A stretch of 64,000 nt of DNA from positions 186,001-250,000 of the forward strand of contig NADL03000049.1 in the NCBI GenBank assembly GCA_002205965.3, in the 5' to 3' direction. Position numbers and translations under genes: made by a program. The notes beneath the pieces were generated by a model that made no database searches, was not told the origin of the DNA, and saw only the letters and a program-made list of their open reading frames with translations. Positions 11,190 through 22,770 of the stretch are shown in pieces (position 1 is the first letter of the stretch; every line of letters starts with the position of its first letter). Origin of the DNA: Kappaphycus alvarezii. Its lineage: Eukaryota; Rhodophyta; Florideophyceae; Gigartinales; Solieriaceae.

Positions 11190-13861
11190 TGCATATGACT
11201 AATGTTTTCGTCGTAACCCTCAAATCTGAAACACGTTGTAGACGGCCTTTGGGTATGTTATGTGACACGGTAGCACCAGCATCTGTAGTTGGTCGAACGG
11301 AATTGAACAGAATATTTCATGATCTTGGAATACATTACAAGAGGATTTTACGTTCAAGGAGTCTTTTCCGCTTGCTGATGCTAAGTACAGATTACTCGGC
11401 AGGATAAATTTACCCATCAACGTACCTATTGGTGTTCCAAGTATAACGATTATACTGGTCATCTTGAACGCATATATTCCAGCCTTGCTTAGATTAGATG
11501 CCATGTAAAGTAAGTCGATTACACCGTGCACCTTCTCCAACAGGCTCGTGAAGAGAATCCCTAATTTTACCGAGAGAGGAGACACTGTCCACTTTGACGA
11601 ATTGTCAATCCCCCTGATCGGATCTCCTACTTCGCACCTTTGCGTTCCGATTCGAGTCTCTAGTGGTATTTATTTCTCACGAGCGGAATTATCGAAGCTG
11701 CACAGAAAATTCTTTCATCATACTTCACAAAGGCTATATGACCTTATCAAGAGATCTAGCTCTAAAGAAGCCACGCCAAAGACTCTGAGAACACCTCAGC
11801 AATTTTTAAAGCGCTGTGACCCTTTCCAAAGGATTCAGCATGCTCTGAAAATATTTCGAGTTACTATGTGGGCGGATAATGTTAAATTTAACGAATTCAT
11901 TATCATCGATATCATATACATCGATAGAGAGCCAGTGCTTGATATCGTTGATGAAGGAACGCGATTCAGTAGGCCCGTTTCCTCCCAACTGTATCTACTG
12001 AGGATATTTGGACGATGATTATCGAGTGCTGGGCAGCTGTATATACAAGGCTCCCAAACAAGATACTAACTGATCAAGGGTCTCAGTTCGGCGATCAATT
12101 CATGCACATGGTCCGTATTTCTGATATTGCCGTAGGAAAGACGGGAGTAGAAGCACAATCAATCCTCTGTTTAGGAGAACGGTACCACGAACCTCTCCGA
12201 ACAACGTTTCGTAAGATTAAGGCTGCTCGACCAAATGTTGACAACCGCTTAGCACTTGCCTGTGCCGTGAATGTAATGAATGACTGTCTCACCCGTTTAT
12301 GATTGACCTAATTAACGTTTTGGCGCAATTTATATCGCCAAATGAACTTGAAGTAATGTCAACTGAGATTATTGACGGATCCGACAGTCGAGCAAATAGC
12401 ACAGAGATGGAAGCAGAAAAGAAGAAAAAATTGAGGACTCATTGAACGTGGCACGTTTAAGGTAATACTCAAGTAATACATGCCTTCCGATGGTAACTTC
12501 CTGCCCGGACTATTTTTGCTGTCAATTGAGTCAACTATCGATGGCAAGAAAAAACATGAATCCCATTATGTCATCGGAGGTCATCGTCAAAAGCTGAAAT
12601 ACTTCATGGTGCATTCTTTAGCAACCCTCCAGCCGCAGTCTGTTTTGTTGCTTCTTGCCTTAGCGGCAATTTTTGGTTGGGATGTCTGGACAGCGGATAT
12701 AACGCAAGCATATTTGCAGTCTGCTGAACCACTTGCTCGAAAGGTATTCAATGAAAGGCCAGCACCCGAATTAGAGCTCGACCCAGAGCTCCGCCCTCTT
12801 TACGGCCTGTGCGATGCAGGTGATCTATGGCACACTACTTTGGATAAACCCCACCGCCAAGATCTTCGCATGAGTCCGCTGAATACCGACCCCGCGTTGT
12901 ACTTCCTTCTTGCAGATGGATTATTGAAGGGATTAATTGGTAATTATGTAGACTATTAATACGTTGTGGTAATGATGTTTTCAGACGAGTTTCAAAGCAA
13001 GCAAAGGAGCGCTTCGAGATGGCAGATGATATTTCCCTCCCGACTGAGTTCACAGGCTTTATCCTTAGTCAAGACCAGAACGGTGACTTCATCTTCGACC
13101 AGAACGAATATCTTAGGAAGCTGGAATGTTTATCGTCAGATGCTACTTTCAAGCATTTTCGGTCAATACGCATGAAGTTTGCCTGGCTATCTAGCTCCCG
13201 TCCAGACTTCTTTTTTGAGATATCCAAACTGGCACAAGTTACCGAAAGCATGTTCGGCGAAGAGAAGAAAGTTATCATTCAAAGAATGAACAGGGCTATC
13301 AAGTACATCATAGACCATAGAGCCCACCTGCAGATGAGCAAGCGCTATCGGAACTCACTGAAGATCGTCGTCTTTTCTGACTCCTGGTTTGCGAAAAATG
13401 CGGACTTATCGTCATAGCTTGGGAATATCTTATTACTTCCAGACTAAAATGGAAGGGTAGCGCCGTTCTTTTTCAAGTCTTACAAATCTAGGCGGATCAC
13501 AAGATCAGCTATGGCTGGTGAGGTCATCGCGTTCAGTGATATGTTTGATGTTGCCGTATCGCTCTCGGGGGAACTCGCAACAGTCCTAGGGAAAACCGGG
13601 CCATTACAACTGTTTACAGACAGCAAAAATTTGTTCGATGTGATATCGAAGGGTTCTCGAACTTCAGAAAAGCGTATGATGGCAGACATTTCTGCAGGCA
13701 TAGAATGTTTCAGGTACAGAGTGATTTCGGATATTGGTTTCGTTCGAACACGAAAGAATATCGCCGACGGATTGACTACGGTGATGAGCCAACCAATGTT
13801 GAGAAACGTCATCGCTACCGGGGCTCTATATTTTACCGGATCAGTAGATAGTGAGGTCTGA
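11190..13861 (+). pseudogene. pol remnant of the old copia element (protease, integrase, RT, RNase H)
   Basis: Parts seen in order on the plus strand: protease-like sequence near 11.25 kb; integrase zinc region and catalytic core (about 11.69-12.3 kb; words such as DIIYIDREPVLDIVDEGTRFS-like and LGERYHEPLRTTF); reverse transcriptase (about 12.5-12.96 kb); and an RNase H-like tail (about 13.35-13.86 kb, ending with an ADGLT block typical of copia RNase H). Heavily broken; not functional. Confidence 0.65.
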
Positions 13862-13888
13862 AGAGGTCACGTGATTGGGATCATTTAC

Positions 13889-14671
13889 TCAAATTTCATT
13901 TTTATCTAACATCTCCCTAAATTCTGCTAGATCCAGTTTGGAGAATTCTGATCCGCCAGGCATGCACAAGCTACCAGCGCACAATCGGATAACAAATGAT
14001 TCCGCCGGGTCCAAAATAATCCCCTTTTTTGCATTACCAAGGACACAATGGTCAACATGCCGCCCTGAAGTTCGCACAAGTCTTACTAGCAACACACTAA
14101 TTTTCAAGTCGCCCATCATGTCGAAGTCCTCGCCCCTCCTGTTCTCGAGTATTTCACTCCGAAATACAGGCCTACGCAGAGCCAGTTTTACTCCAAGTCC
14201 TTGATCCACTGTACCAGAACACGGTTTGGTTCCCTACTTCTCGGGCCACCCCCGGTAATAACGGAAACCCTGGGTTCTTTCTGCAAAATTTCGGGGTTTT
14301 CTCGAGCACAAAGAAGTTTGTTGCACGCTCTAAGGCTCCCTTCCTTACTGGCCTTCATTCATTCATGTTGCACACTGTCGGTGCATCACTTATCGGTACA
14401 TCCATTTTTTCGTTGGGAAGGAAAGAGGCCTCATCCCATAATCTGTTGCAGTAAGAGGGTGCCGCATGACGTCAAATTAACTCATTGCATTGCTGAAAGA
14501 TGTTTGGCATACCTGCCAAACGCCCTTTTTAAGATATAGGTCCCTTGTCTGTAGTCCATTGTCGAGTAAGATGCCGTCGAACTCATATGGTGTGCGATTA
14601 ACTAGGGCAATGTAATTATCGATGGTGTAATGAACACTATCGGGGATTCGATTATCAGTACGAGGTGCCAT
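13889..14671 (-). pseudogene. unidentified minus-strand protein remnant inside the copia element
   Basis: Two minus-strand frames (14477-14671, then 13889-14209) lie between the copia RNase H and its 3' LTR, opposite in direction to the element. The first reads NRTPYEFDGILLDNGLQTRD and KKGVWQVCQTSFSNAMS. The second contains HVDHCVLGNAKKGIILDPAE followed by Ser-Phe-Val-Ile-Arg-Leu. The His-Cys-Val...Ile-Leu-Asp-Pro-Ala-Glu block looks like the His-bearing strand pair of a papain-like cysteine-protease-type fold, but I cannot name the family. The stretch between the frames is not open. Likely a separate insertion or accessory gene, now broken. Confidence 0.35.
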
Positions 14672-15148
14672 CTCATCACAAATTCTGTTTCGGTATGCAC
14701 TGGCACGGAGCTGTTACTGTGGTCTTCCATCACTGGTGGCTCTCGCCCTCCATCATTTCCAACATCCCATTTGTTGTCAATGGGGTCCCCTCTTCCGCAT
14801 TTAATGCCTCCCTTTCCAACACGTCGCGCAAGACACTACATTAATCAATGCAACTCTTGACCGCTTTCGGGGACGTTGGACATCCGGACCTGGCGCTACG
14901 CGGCGTGGCTCAGCCGAAAGCAGAGGAGTTTCGGCTCGTCGTCCGTTCATTGCGCACACCACATCAACAAATAGAACAAAAAATGGAAAGAAATACAAGG
15001 AAGGTCAGCACAATCAGACAGACATCCCCAGAAGATAAGCCTCCGATCGTACCAAAAGGGTGGGGTCATGCCACTCACAAATTGCAGGCCCCATTTGTAC
15101 AGTACAATAGTGTGCCATGCAAAGGGTGTGCTTTACGGATCGTTGGAG

Positions 15149-15441
15149 TGTCAATTTACGCTGTAATGCCCAGGCAAACACTACGCTTCAGACGCAGTAT
15201 GGCACACCTTTGCAGGTTAAACATCTAAGAGCTCTGCCGCACCTCGCCAACACTGGCTCACGATCATCGAGGAGTACCGCTACGTCCGATTCACGTCGAA
15301 GCCGTAGCTCCGCTCACGCCCCCGCGTCGGCCCTTCTCGTCAGTACCACAATTTTACTTACCTACCCCTTTGCCATTGCAGTTGATCAAATAAGGGTGAT
15401 AGTACACCCGTACAATTGCAGTCAATAGTCGCGGGATAACA
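15149..15441 (+). repeat. 3' LTR of the old copia element
   Basis: About 293 bases from TGTCAATTTACGC to GGGATAACA, matching the split 5' copy. It is uninterrupted, which is what reveals the solo-LTR insertion in the other copy. The two LTRs differ by many substitutions and small gaps, so the element is old. Confidence 0.7.
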
Positions 15442-15715
15442 CGACAATATGGGCCGTTTATTTTAAACAACTGTTGCTTTAAACAGTAGCAATGTAGTCT
15501 TTTTATTATATTCCGCAAAGCAAGGATTTACGGCGGACGGTCAAATCGTAGTCTGTTACTTCATACTGTACAGTATATCGCGGAATATCGTACAAGGTTA
15601 TAATGTTATGTTATATACTCGGCGTGCGACGGGGATCGGGACAAAACGGATGTCGCTATGTACGATCAGATGGTAGACGGAAGGCGTTTGTAGATCCTGT
15701 CGCGAATCACACCAA
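15442..15715. other. no gene seen
   Basis: AT-leaning spacer with a tactgtacagta palindrome near 15565. No open frame of note. Confidence 0.4.
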
Positions 15716-15716
15716 A

Positions 15717-16045
15717 GGGGAAAATTTTGGGTGCTTTACTGATTAGAGACGTAGGAAGGCTATACTCCCACCATTTTCCGCACACGCCTATATCAACGCT
15801 TACGCTGCATCATATGGTCGTCGATAGCGATGGCCATCATCTCGCGCGCTCCACTGCTCGCGACCGATGTGGACCATCCAATTAGATCTTAATCTTAATA
15901 GGCGGTCAGGCAGTGCACACTCGAAATGACAGATGAGTAAAATTTCCCGAGACAAATCAGGGCAGGTTCGACAGTGCCAGTACCGTACCAGAGCCCATAA
16001 CGGGGAAAGGTTTGGGTGTTTTACTCTTGGAAGATATATCCGGTC
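15717..16045 (-). mobile_element. two LINE 3' ends (restriction-like-endonuclease family)
   Basis: The plus strand shows GGGGAAAATTTTGGGTG at 15717 and GGGGAAAGGTTTGGGTG at about 15999. Both are the reverse complement of the terminal CACCCAAA..TTTCCCC that ends other copies of this LINE in the window (21.63, 23.71, 57.53 and 57.81 kb). Each marks the 3' end of a minus-oriented, strongly 5'-truncated copy. Little coding sequence is left between them. Confidence 0.5.
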
Positions 16046-16084
16046 TAGAGCCCATAATGAAGCGGCGTGCAGTTGAGGATATTG

Positions 16085-16345
16085 GTGCATCAGTAAGGCA
16101 AGTGCTGAATGCTGATTTGCCAGGAAGAAGAAGGCTAGTTCTTGTCCCCATCTCAACGCAAGGAGGCTAGCATCCGGTGACGTTCGCCGCCATCAAAGAA
16201 CTTGTGATAACTGCCGCCAGTCGGACAATGGAACGGGTTTCGAGGGTGCAAGGTATTCTACCGTGTTACAGCGACACTCCGCATAAGCAATTACCTCCGA
16301 TCCGGCTTGTTTGCTCGCTAGCCTCCTCTTTACGTGCTGGTAGAG
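16085..16345 (+). mobile_element. LINE 3' coding fragment, plus strand
   Basis: Plus-strand reading gives RLVLVPIS-TQGG, then HPVTFAAIKELV and RTMERVSRVQGIL. It then passes, with a frame change, into QRHSA, ACLLASL and FTCW. These are the same blocks, in order, as the endonuclease C-terminus of the copies at 16.5, 23.2 and 32.6 kb (VPISTLGGWHP, RALETYGKVRGVLMQRH, AACLLAGL). It is a truncated, mutated copy in the opposite direction to its right-hand neighbour. Confidence 0.6.
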
Positions 16346-16435
16346 GGGGGATGATGCGTCATCTTCGCCTGTCGCAAGAAGTACATGCAAACTACCATAC
16401 AAGTTGACTGGGTGTCAGCCAGCTTATCTGTTGCA

Positions 16436-18175
16436 GGGGAAAAGGTTTGGGTGTTTTACTCTTGGAAGATATATCCGGACTATCCCATGGTTTTCAAGAC
16501 AACCGCAATTCAACTCAAAAAGGGTATATCGACGCAGTAATGGGGAAGGAACTACGCTCCTAAAATGCTACCTTCCAGGCCAGCCATCAAGCAGGCCGCA
16601 TTGGACATGACGGCTGCTGCGGCGTGCCTTTGCATCAAAACCCCCCGAACCTTTCCGTACGTCTCCAATGCCCTCACGGCCACGTTCCTTGCCACGTCAT
16701 TTAGCACTGCACATGCATCCGGGTGCCACCCTCCAAGAGTGGAGATTGGCACAGGCACGAGCCTACCTCTGGTGGAGGTCGCGATAAAGGATTGATATCT
16801 TCTCTGCTTTGCATTTCGCGCCGCATTCAGAGAGGACATCGGGTTGAAGGCCCTCACTCTCCTGTTGGAGGGAGCGAGGGGATTCACGAAGGTAACATCA
16901 AAAAAGTCGGTCCCTCCGCTGCTTCCCATTGCCTGGATGTCTGGTCTCGTGCGGTGGAGACCATGGCGTGGCTCTACGACAGGATGACGAGCAGCTCTTG
17001 CCAGGTCTTTCGCAAGAAGGTTTACCTGGCGATCATGTCGGTTGATCCTGTGGGCTCCATGCAAGCAGTGCATGAGATGATCGCCATGTACATCGAGTGT
17101 GTCCGGGCAATTCCTTCTCGGGCATGGCGTGCCAGGGTGAAAAAGTGGGACTTGACAGTAGTATTGAAGCCACACCGAGAATTCTCGAGGTTCAATGCTT
17201 GTCTGTAGTCCGGGGCATGGGGGACAATACACCCATTCCTTGGCTCCCGGGAGGGCCATAGACGCGCGAAACGCCTGCCTCCTCGAATCCCCAAGAGGAA
17301 TTCGTTCTTGCACTGCTTCATGGATTGCGTCCGTCAGCGTCTTTTGCGATGGTGTTTTTTGCGAGCAAATTACACTGAACGGGATAATCCTAGACGGCAG
17401 GCAAGAGGTCGACCACCTCCGATGGGCGTCTGCAGCTGCTTCGTATGTTCCAGCTCCTTAATAGGAGTTGGGAGCAAGGTCTTGCAAAGCTTGCTAGATG
17501 ATGAGCGAAGCCAAGAACGCCGCAGCCGCGATGTTCTTCGCGGAGGTGAGTCCGATCCCAAGAGATGGTTTTTTCTTGTCCTTGGTGTGACCGGCAGCTG
17601 GAGTTCTCGGAATACTTCCGAATCCAGTACTACCCCTGCCAATTTTCGAACACAGTCCTCCATCATCCTGTCGAACTCTTCCGCTCCTTCTCCAGTGCAA
17701 GACGGGGGCACTACCCGCAACAAATAGCCTACTTTGCAAACGCCAAAACAGTTAGCGCCACTTGCCTATTCTCAAGGTCAGCAATGGTCTCGAGGAATGG
17801 TCTGAGATAAGACATGGTTCGTAAAGGACCGTGTGGTGTTCCTTAGTACCGACGGGGCGTTCAGGACGGAAGTACCCTCGCTGTACTCTTGCTTAATCCC
17901 GTCTGGGTAGAGACTCTGTACTGACCCTGGAGGGGCTGTAGGCCACCAGACGGTGCACTTCGGCAGCGACAAGTGCAGTCCTCGGCTTTCAGCATCCACG
18001 GAGCGAAGTACTTCGATGTTACAGTGAATGAACCCCTGTGTTCCCCATGAGGCAAGTGGGTAGTAGTCGACAGGGCTCCCAAGAATCATAGGGGGAGGCG
18101 GCTGGAACGTGTAGTTGGGAGATGGTAGCTTTGGGGAGGAGAAATTGAGAGGTTGGTAGGCCAGTTTTGTCACAA
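16436..18175 (-). mobile_element. LINE 3' half: RT thumb and restriction-like endonuclease
   Basis: This is the best-preserved copy of the family. The minus-strand frame at 16552-17313 (253 codons) carries a Cys/His cluster (C64, C69, H76-G-D-H79, C83), then RHD, and then RPD at 123-125 with an acidic residue 14 positions on (RPDIQAMGSSGGTDFFDV). Cys/His cluster plus R/K-P-D-x12-14-D/E is the signature of the restriction-like endonuclease of R2/CRE-type LINEs. Upstream frames (17370-17739 and 17778-18173) look like RT palm/thumb sequence (SAKNIAAAAFLASL; SLYPDGI). The 3' terminus is at about 16436. It is 5'-truncated and the upstream part changes frame, so it is not active. Confidence 0.65.
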
Positions 18176-19000
18176 TAGACGATCTTGGCGGAACTTCAAA
18201 CGATTTTGGGTCGGTTGGAGGGTTCGGAATTTATTCTGATACCCCCCAAGGAGCCGCCAGTGTGTTATAATGAGGGAGCCCAGATTATGCTACTGTGTGT
18301 TGAAAGTTTGACAATTCACGCAGAAACGATGGACATGTACTTCTGTAAGGCACGGTTCGGCATGTCAGAGAATTGGGAGTGTATTCACAGGGAGACTTCG
18401 GAGAGCAGAAAATCGCGGGAGCTGCTAAAGTGAGGTTGAGTAACGGACGGTTCCAAATTACAGGTACTGCACAAAAGTAACTTGAATTGCAGCCATCTCC
18501 CTCACGATATTTCACCGGAAAGCTCAAACTGTAGCAATGTCCACTTTATTTCTGCCAATGAGACTCATTCAGTACTGTATGTGAATAAAAGATACAGTAA
18601 AAGGTCTCTTTTTCTGCAGAAACGGCTTGGCAGCAATGAATCCCTCCCTCTTCGAAACTCAGTTTGTAAAGTACAGTACAGTACTTTGCAAAAAAAAATT
18701 GAGCGACTAGATGCTCGACGCCGATCGAAGTGCCTTGTCACCTGGTTCAAGTTACGGTCACCGCCCTGCCCCGAAAACACAGATATCTACCTTCCACTTA
18801 TTTCCCAGCATTCTTTTGTATGGACACTACAGTACACCCTGTGTCCTTTGCCGCAAGCATCGCTACCTTCCCACTTGCTCTCACTTCTCCCGCACACATT
18901 CGCCGGAGGTACTGTCGATATGCACCAAGTTGAAAAACTCCTTGCACAAATGTGCACATGCCTAGGGCCATAGTGGCTGCACCCTACATGAACTTCTGTT
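18176..19000. other. no supported gene
   Basis: Open frames up to 163 codons exist on the plus strand (18482-18973), but the translation has no domain and uneven composition. It looks like chance. Clusters of gtacagtac-type words occur near 18570-18690. Confidence 0.4.
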
Positions 19001-20450
19001 CCTACTGCAGTTTACGAAATTTCACGACTTCACACACACCAATTGATTTTACAATCGCTTTTACCTGAGCTCTCCGACTGACAAGAGACTATTCTCGTCG
19101 CCACGATCCCTTCTTCCGACTGGCAAGCCCACATTTTTGCACCAAGCCACATGCACACGCCTACTCGATTTCAAAAAGCTCACCACCTGCAATTTCCAAT
19201 CCCCCGACCCTTTTCAACATATACACAACTGACGCGCAAAGGCTCCATGTTCCTCACCTGTGCCCAACACCACTCACCGCAAGAAAAAAGGAACAAACAA
19301 GAACCCCCCTCCCTGAACAAACATCAGTCTTCTCCGAGGTGTTTGCGCTCTGTGATAAAACAGCCACAACAGTGCCAGTGAGCAAACAGGAAGAAGGGTG
19401 CGCACTTGCACAAAAGCCTACTTGTTCAACGTCTTTCCTTTCTGCAAATCCAATTCCCAGCGCAGGGCCAGATGGACGGCGCAGCAGTGAAACGTGAATC
19501 ATTGGCGTTTTGTGCGGGTGTTAGTTACGGATCGGCTTCCCGCGGATGCGCTTCTTCTCAGGGGGATTCAAGGCGCCTTTGGCACCGATGGCGTTGGGGT
19601 TGTAGGCTTCGGAGTAGTAGCACGTCTCCTTCATGCAGTCGTCGACTTTGCGGGGGTGTATCTCCCCTTTGTTGTTTGGGAAGGGCTTCCAGATGCACAT
19701 GACTGCTCGTTGCTGTTGTTTTTTTTTGGGGGTGCGTGTGGGGGATGATGGGAGGGTTAGAGTTTGGAGAACGTGAGGGAGGCGTCGGGGGGGGGCGGGC
19801 TTTTGGTTATTTTTATTGTTGGAAAGCAGTGAGTGCGGACTGGGGAGTTGGGTCTGAGTTGGGGGTTGCGGTTCGATAGGGAAAGGGTACGGGCTAGGGT
19901 ACTAGGTTATATAATTGAGGGTGAGGCGGGTCATGGAATTTGAAGACAGGGGACAAGTTTTCCTCATTGAAAGGGATTGAGGAATTGTCTGCCCCACTGC
20001 GATACTCAAGAGTGCGAACGGGTTTTGCGGAGCACAGCATGGGTTGGTTAATGAATCCAAAAACAGAAAGCATGGGTTGATGTCAGAGTTGGGGTTGAAA
20101 AAAGTCAGGATGATATGTACGAGGTGAGTGGTGGAACGTTGGGGGGTTAGGCTGTGAGGTTTTGGTTACGCGAGATGGGGAATTGGAAAACGGGATGTGC
20201 CGTACACAGGGTCCAGGGCTACAAGTTTGATTTTTGATACTTTAGGGGGTAAGGCGTGGCTCTGCTCATGCATGGTTATGCTGGGGGAAAATAATCGGAG
20301 AAATGAACTTGATGCGGGGTTTCCGGGCTGCTTGTTGGGAAAGCAGTAAATTGTTGGCAGGGCTGGAGAGGTTGGTTACTCTAAGTACAAATTGGGGATG
20401 GGAATTCACTCGAGGTCATATGCCAGTGAGTGCACGTACTCTATCATACT
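19000..20450. other. strand-composition switch: C/A-rich then G/T-rich, no gene
   Basis: The plus strand is C- and A-rich from about 18.8 to 19.45 kb and then strongly G- and T-rich from about 19.55 to 20.4 kb, with G runs near 19.73-19.8 kb. I see no real coding frame. The same arrangement occurs at 46-47.5 kb and, shorter, at 55.0-55.3 kb before the kinase gene. Confidence 0.5.
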
Positions 20451-21394
20451 AAGCACTGTACATACAGTAAAATTCAGTATGGATTGTATTGGACATGTGG
20501 ATATTCTATACATCTATAGTGCAAAACCGTATTTACTGCACGCTATGTATGAAGTCTGATGCTGCCTGCAGAGTAGCCCGTAAAGCTTCGTACTTTCTCT
20601 CTATGAGTAAATTCTTTCGCATCAAGAGTATTGGGCAAAACATTGCCCGCCAAACAGTATGTAGGAAATTGCAATTGAATGCACGTTATGCTTGGTCACT
20701 GACAACCAAGATTTCCAGCTCGAAAGTATCCAGTCCAAAATAAACCATGCCTTCCTCCGCAATGCCATCGGTCGCTTATTACAAACCTACTGTAACACAA
20801 AGCTTGCCAGCACTCAAGGTTAGTTTGAATACTACTGCGGCCTGGCGACATTTCGTGACATATTTATGGGTTTGTCACCAACTAATTATTTTACTTCGAT
20901 GCCTTTCTCGCTTTAACTGGCAAAAGACCTCTCAGTCAGTCATTGCTAACACGTGGTTGGCCACGACACCTTGTCGTGTTTTTAACCAATTTTGCGCAAT
21001 AAGGGACTTTACCCGCAATATATTTCTGTTATCAGCCAACTCCTTGTGTGGAATGTCATGGTGGTTCGAAAGACTTTATTGAGAGAGACACCCTGCTAGT
21101 CCTTAACCAGCCGTGGATTAGAGAAGAGGTTTGAAACCGATAATCGATATCACTATGATAGGGAACGCGTGGCCGTTCCATCACAGCTGTGATGGCTACA
21201 GATCGTCTATTTTCACCACTGATATCCACTGCTCCCGAGTACATACAAAATCGTCAATTCATTCGCAGTGTTATTTCGCCGTATAGTTTCATACGTTCTA
21301 AGAGAACGTCAGGGTGGCAAGACAGGAGTGTCAACGTTCAAATCATATGTACTGTCCTCTATCCCGATAAATGAGACCGAGAGCTCGAGTATAA
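20451..21394. other. no identified gene
   Basis: Two adjacent plus-strand frames (20489-20743 and 20747-21082) give hydrophobic/basic translations without motifs I know. A decayed transposon gene is possible but unsupported. Confidence 0.3.
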
Positions 21395-21640
21395 TTAGGG
21401 GCACTTGACGCTGTGAGAGCCACGGAGACCTTCGACAGGGTGCAATCTGTCTTCATGCAAGGACATGCTGCGGCGATGGTTGTTATCCAACGCAGCATGC
21501 CTTACGGTTGGCCTAATGCCAGTCCTGTACGGCTGTCTGCCTCACTAAGTCTCTAACTTAGACCCGCTCACCACTGCCACGGGAAGCAGCCGCTCCACAT
21601 CCCCAATCAGTAAAATACCCAAATTCCTCCCATTAACGCA
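21395..21640 (+). mobile_element. LINE 3' fragment, plus strand
   Basis: Reads ALDAVRATETFDRVQSVFMQGHAAAM, matching the C-terminal endonuclease block (AVRALETYGKVRGVLMQRHAAA) of the 16.5 kb copy. It ends at AATCAGTAAAATACCCAAAT near 21607-21626, the same 3' terminus as the other copies. Only the last ~250 bases survive. Confidence 0.6.
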
Positions 21641-22617
21641 TAGAAATGCTGTAGTGCGCACCCGTCACACAGCACAAGGGGCATAGTCTTAGAAAACACC
21701 TAATTGTCGAATAAAACGCAAAATGAAAGGTTATTAAGATCAAGATCTATTTTTAGTCAGTAACACGATAGCATAACCTTTGACAACTCCATGGTTCAAG
21801 GACACCTATTAGACAAGACCACTTCCTCCAAAGGAAGAAATAGTACATGTACAATCGAACTAAAGCAATATATGACTAAAAAGAGCATCAAAAGCACTCA
21901 GTAGTTCGTCTCCGGTCCTCTTGAATCAGTACAGAATTGAAGTGGCCAGACAAGGCATGTCGAGCGCCTTGATGATTCCAAGTCCTATGTTATTCCGCCC
22001 TTCAAGTATACTTTGACAAGTCCATCAATAATTCGAATTGATTACCTCCGTGGTACACAGCCCAGATAGAAACACTCCAACGATGTCAATAAGTTTGAAA
22101 TTAAGGGAGTTCCACCATGCTGCAATTTCCAATCTCCAATCCAATGTCTAGGTGACCCCAAGAGGCAGATGCCGTTATGGAGTACTGAGACGCACCTTGC
22201 AATACTGGTCTTCACATGAAAAGTTAGAGGTCCGATTAATCGCAGTACGCGCTTGCGTCCCAAACTATCATTGAAGCCTCGCTCAAAAAGTTGAATAGAG
22301 CTTTCTTGGTTCATCAGCAATTCATGGCAGTTAAGCAACGGGTTTTCGACAACTCAAAATTTCATTGTTTAATTCAGATCATACTGTAGGTGAAAACGAA
22401 TAATGGTGCTGGACGCTATGAACTGCCAGCGGTTACCATGAAGGTGAGCCTCCGTTAGCTACTATTTGGCACTGATCAATCAACGATCCAGAAGACAAGG
22501 CAGGTAGATGGGGTTGCGAGTAAGTGAGTGGTACAAAGGTTGGCAGTCCTATTGGCTTGTATTCAAATCATGCTTCAGGATCCGCAGTGCGATTAACAGA
22601 GCATTTCCACCAACTAG
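21641..22617. other. no gene seen
   Basis: Only short frames; the longest (22042-22338, minus, 98 codons) has no recognisable motif. Confidence 0.4.
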
Positions 22618-22770
22618 AAAGTAACTGGTAGCCCAGTCAACAAGCAGGTGGCGTTGGAAGTGGCCATCAACGCGACGCGAAGGAGATTGGCCCTCACACC
22701 AGAGTACTGGTCCCGTGCTAGGCTAGCAACCGATCGTGCCACCCCATTGATGCCAATGAAGTAAACTTCT
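22618..22770 (-). mobile_element. LINE fragment, minus strand
   Basis: The plus-strand reading KQVALEVAINATRRRLALTPEY follows the same pattern as the antisense reading of the 32.6 kb LINE copy (KQAALEVTVKAECRCKRMAL). This marks a minus-oriented piece of the endonuclease C-terminus. Short and diverged. Confidence 0.45.

Larger units (their letters stand above)
8258..15441 (+). mobile_element. old Ty1/copia LTR retrotransposon, broken, with nested insertions
   Basis: Direct repeats of about 295 bases bound the element (8258-9083 with an insertion inside, and 15149-15441). In between, plus-strand remnants come in copia order: gag (about 9.45-10.8 kb, with a CIRCGEPW zinc-knuckle piece near 10.74 kb), protease-like sequence (about 11.2 kb), integrase (about 11.7-12.3 kb), reverse transcriptase with a WTADITQAYLQS block (12.69-12.73 kb), and RNase H up to 13.86 kb. 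Integrase before RT is the Ty1/copia order. The LTRs have clearly diverged and the coding parts carry many breaks, so it is an old fossil. A solo LTR and a minus-strand block (13.9-14.7 kb) sit inside it. Confidence 0.75.

Noticed and set aside
16723-17208. 161-codon plus-strand frame
   Set aside because: It is the antisense shadow of the LINE endonuclease frame at 16552-17313.
18482-18973. 163-codon plus-strand open frame
   Set aside because: No domain, no neighbours in common, and composition like the surrounding noncoding DNA.
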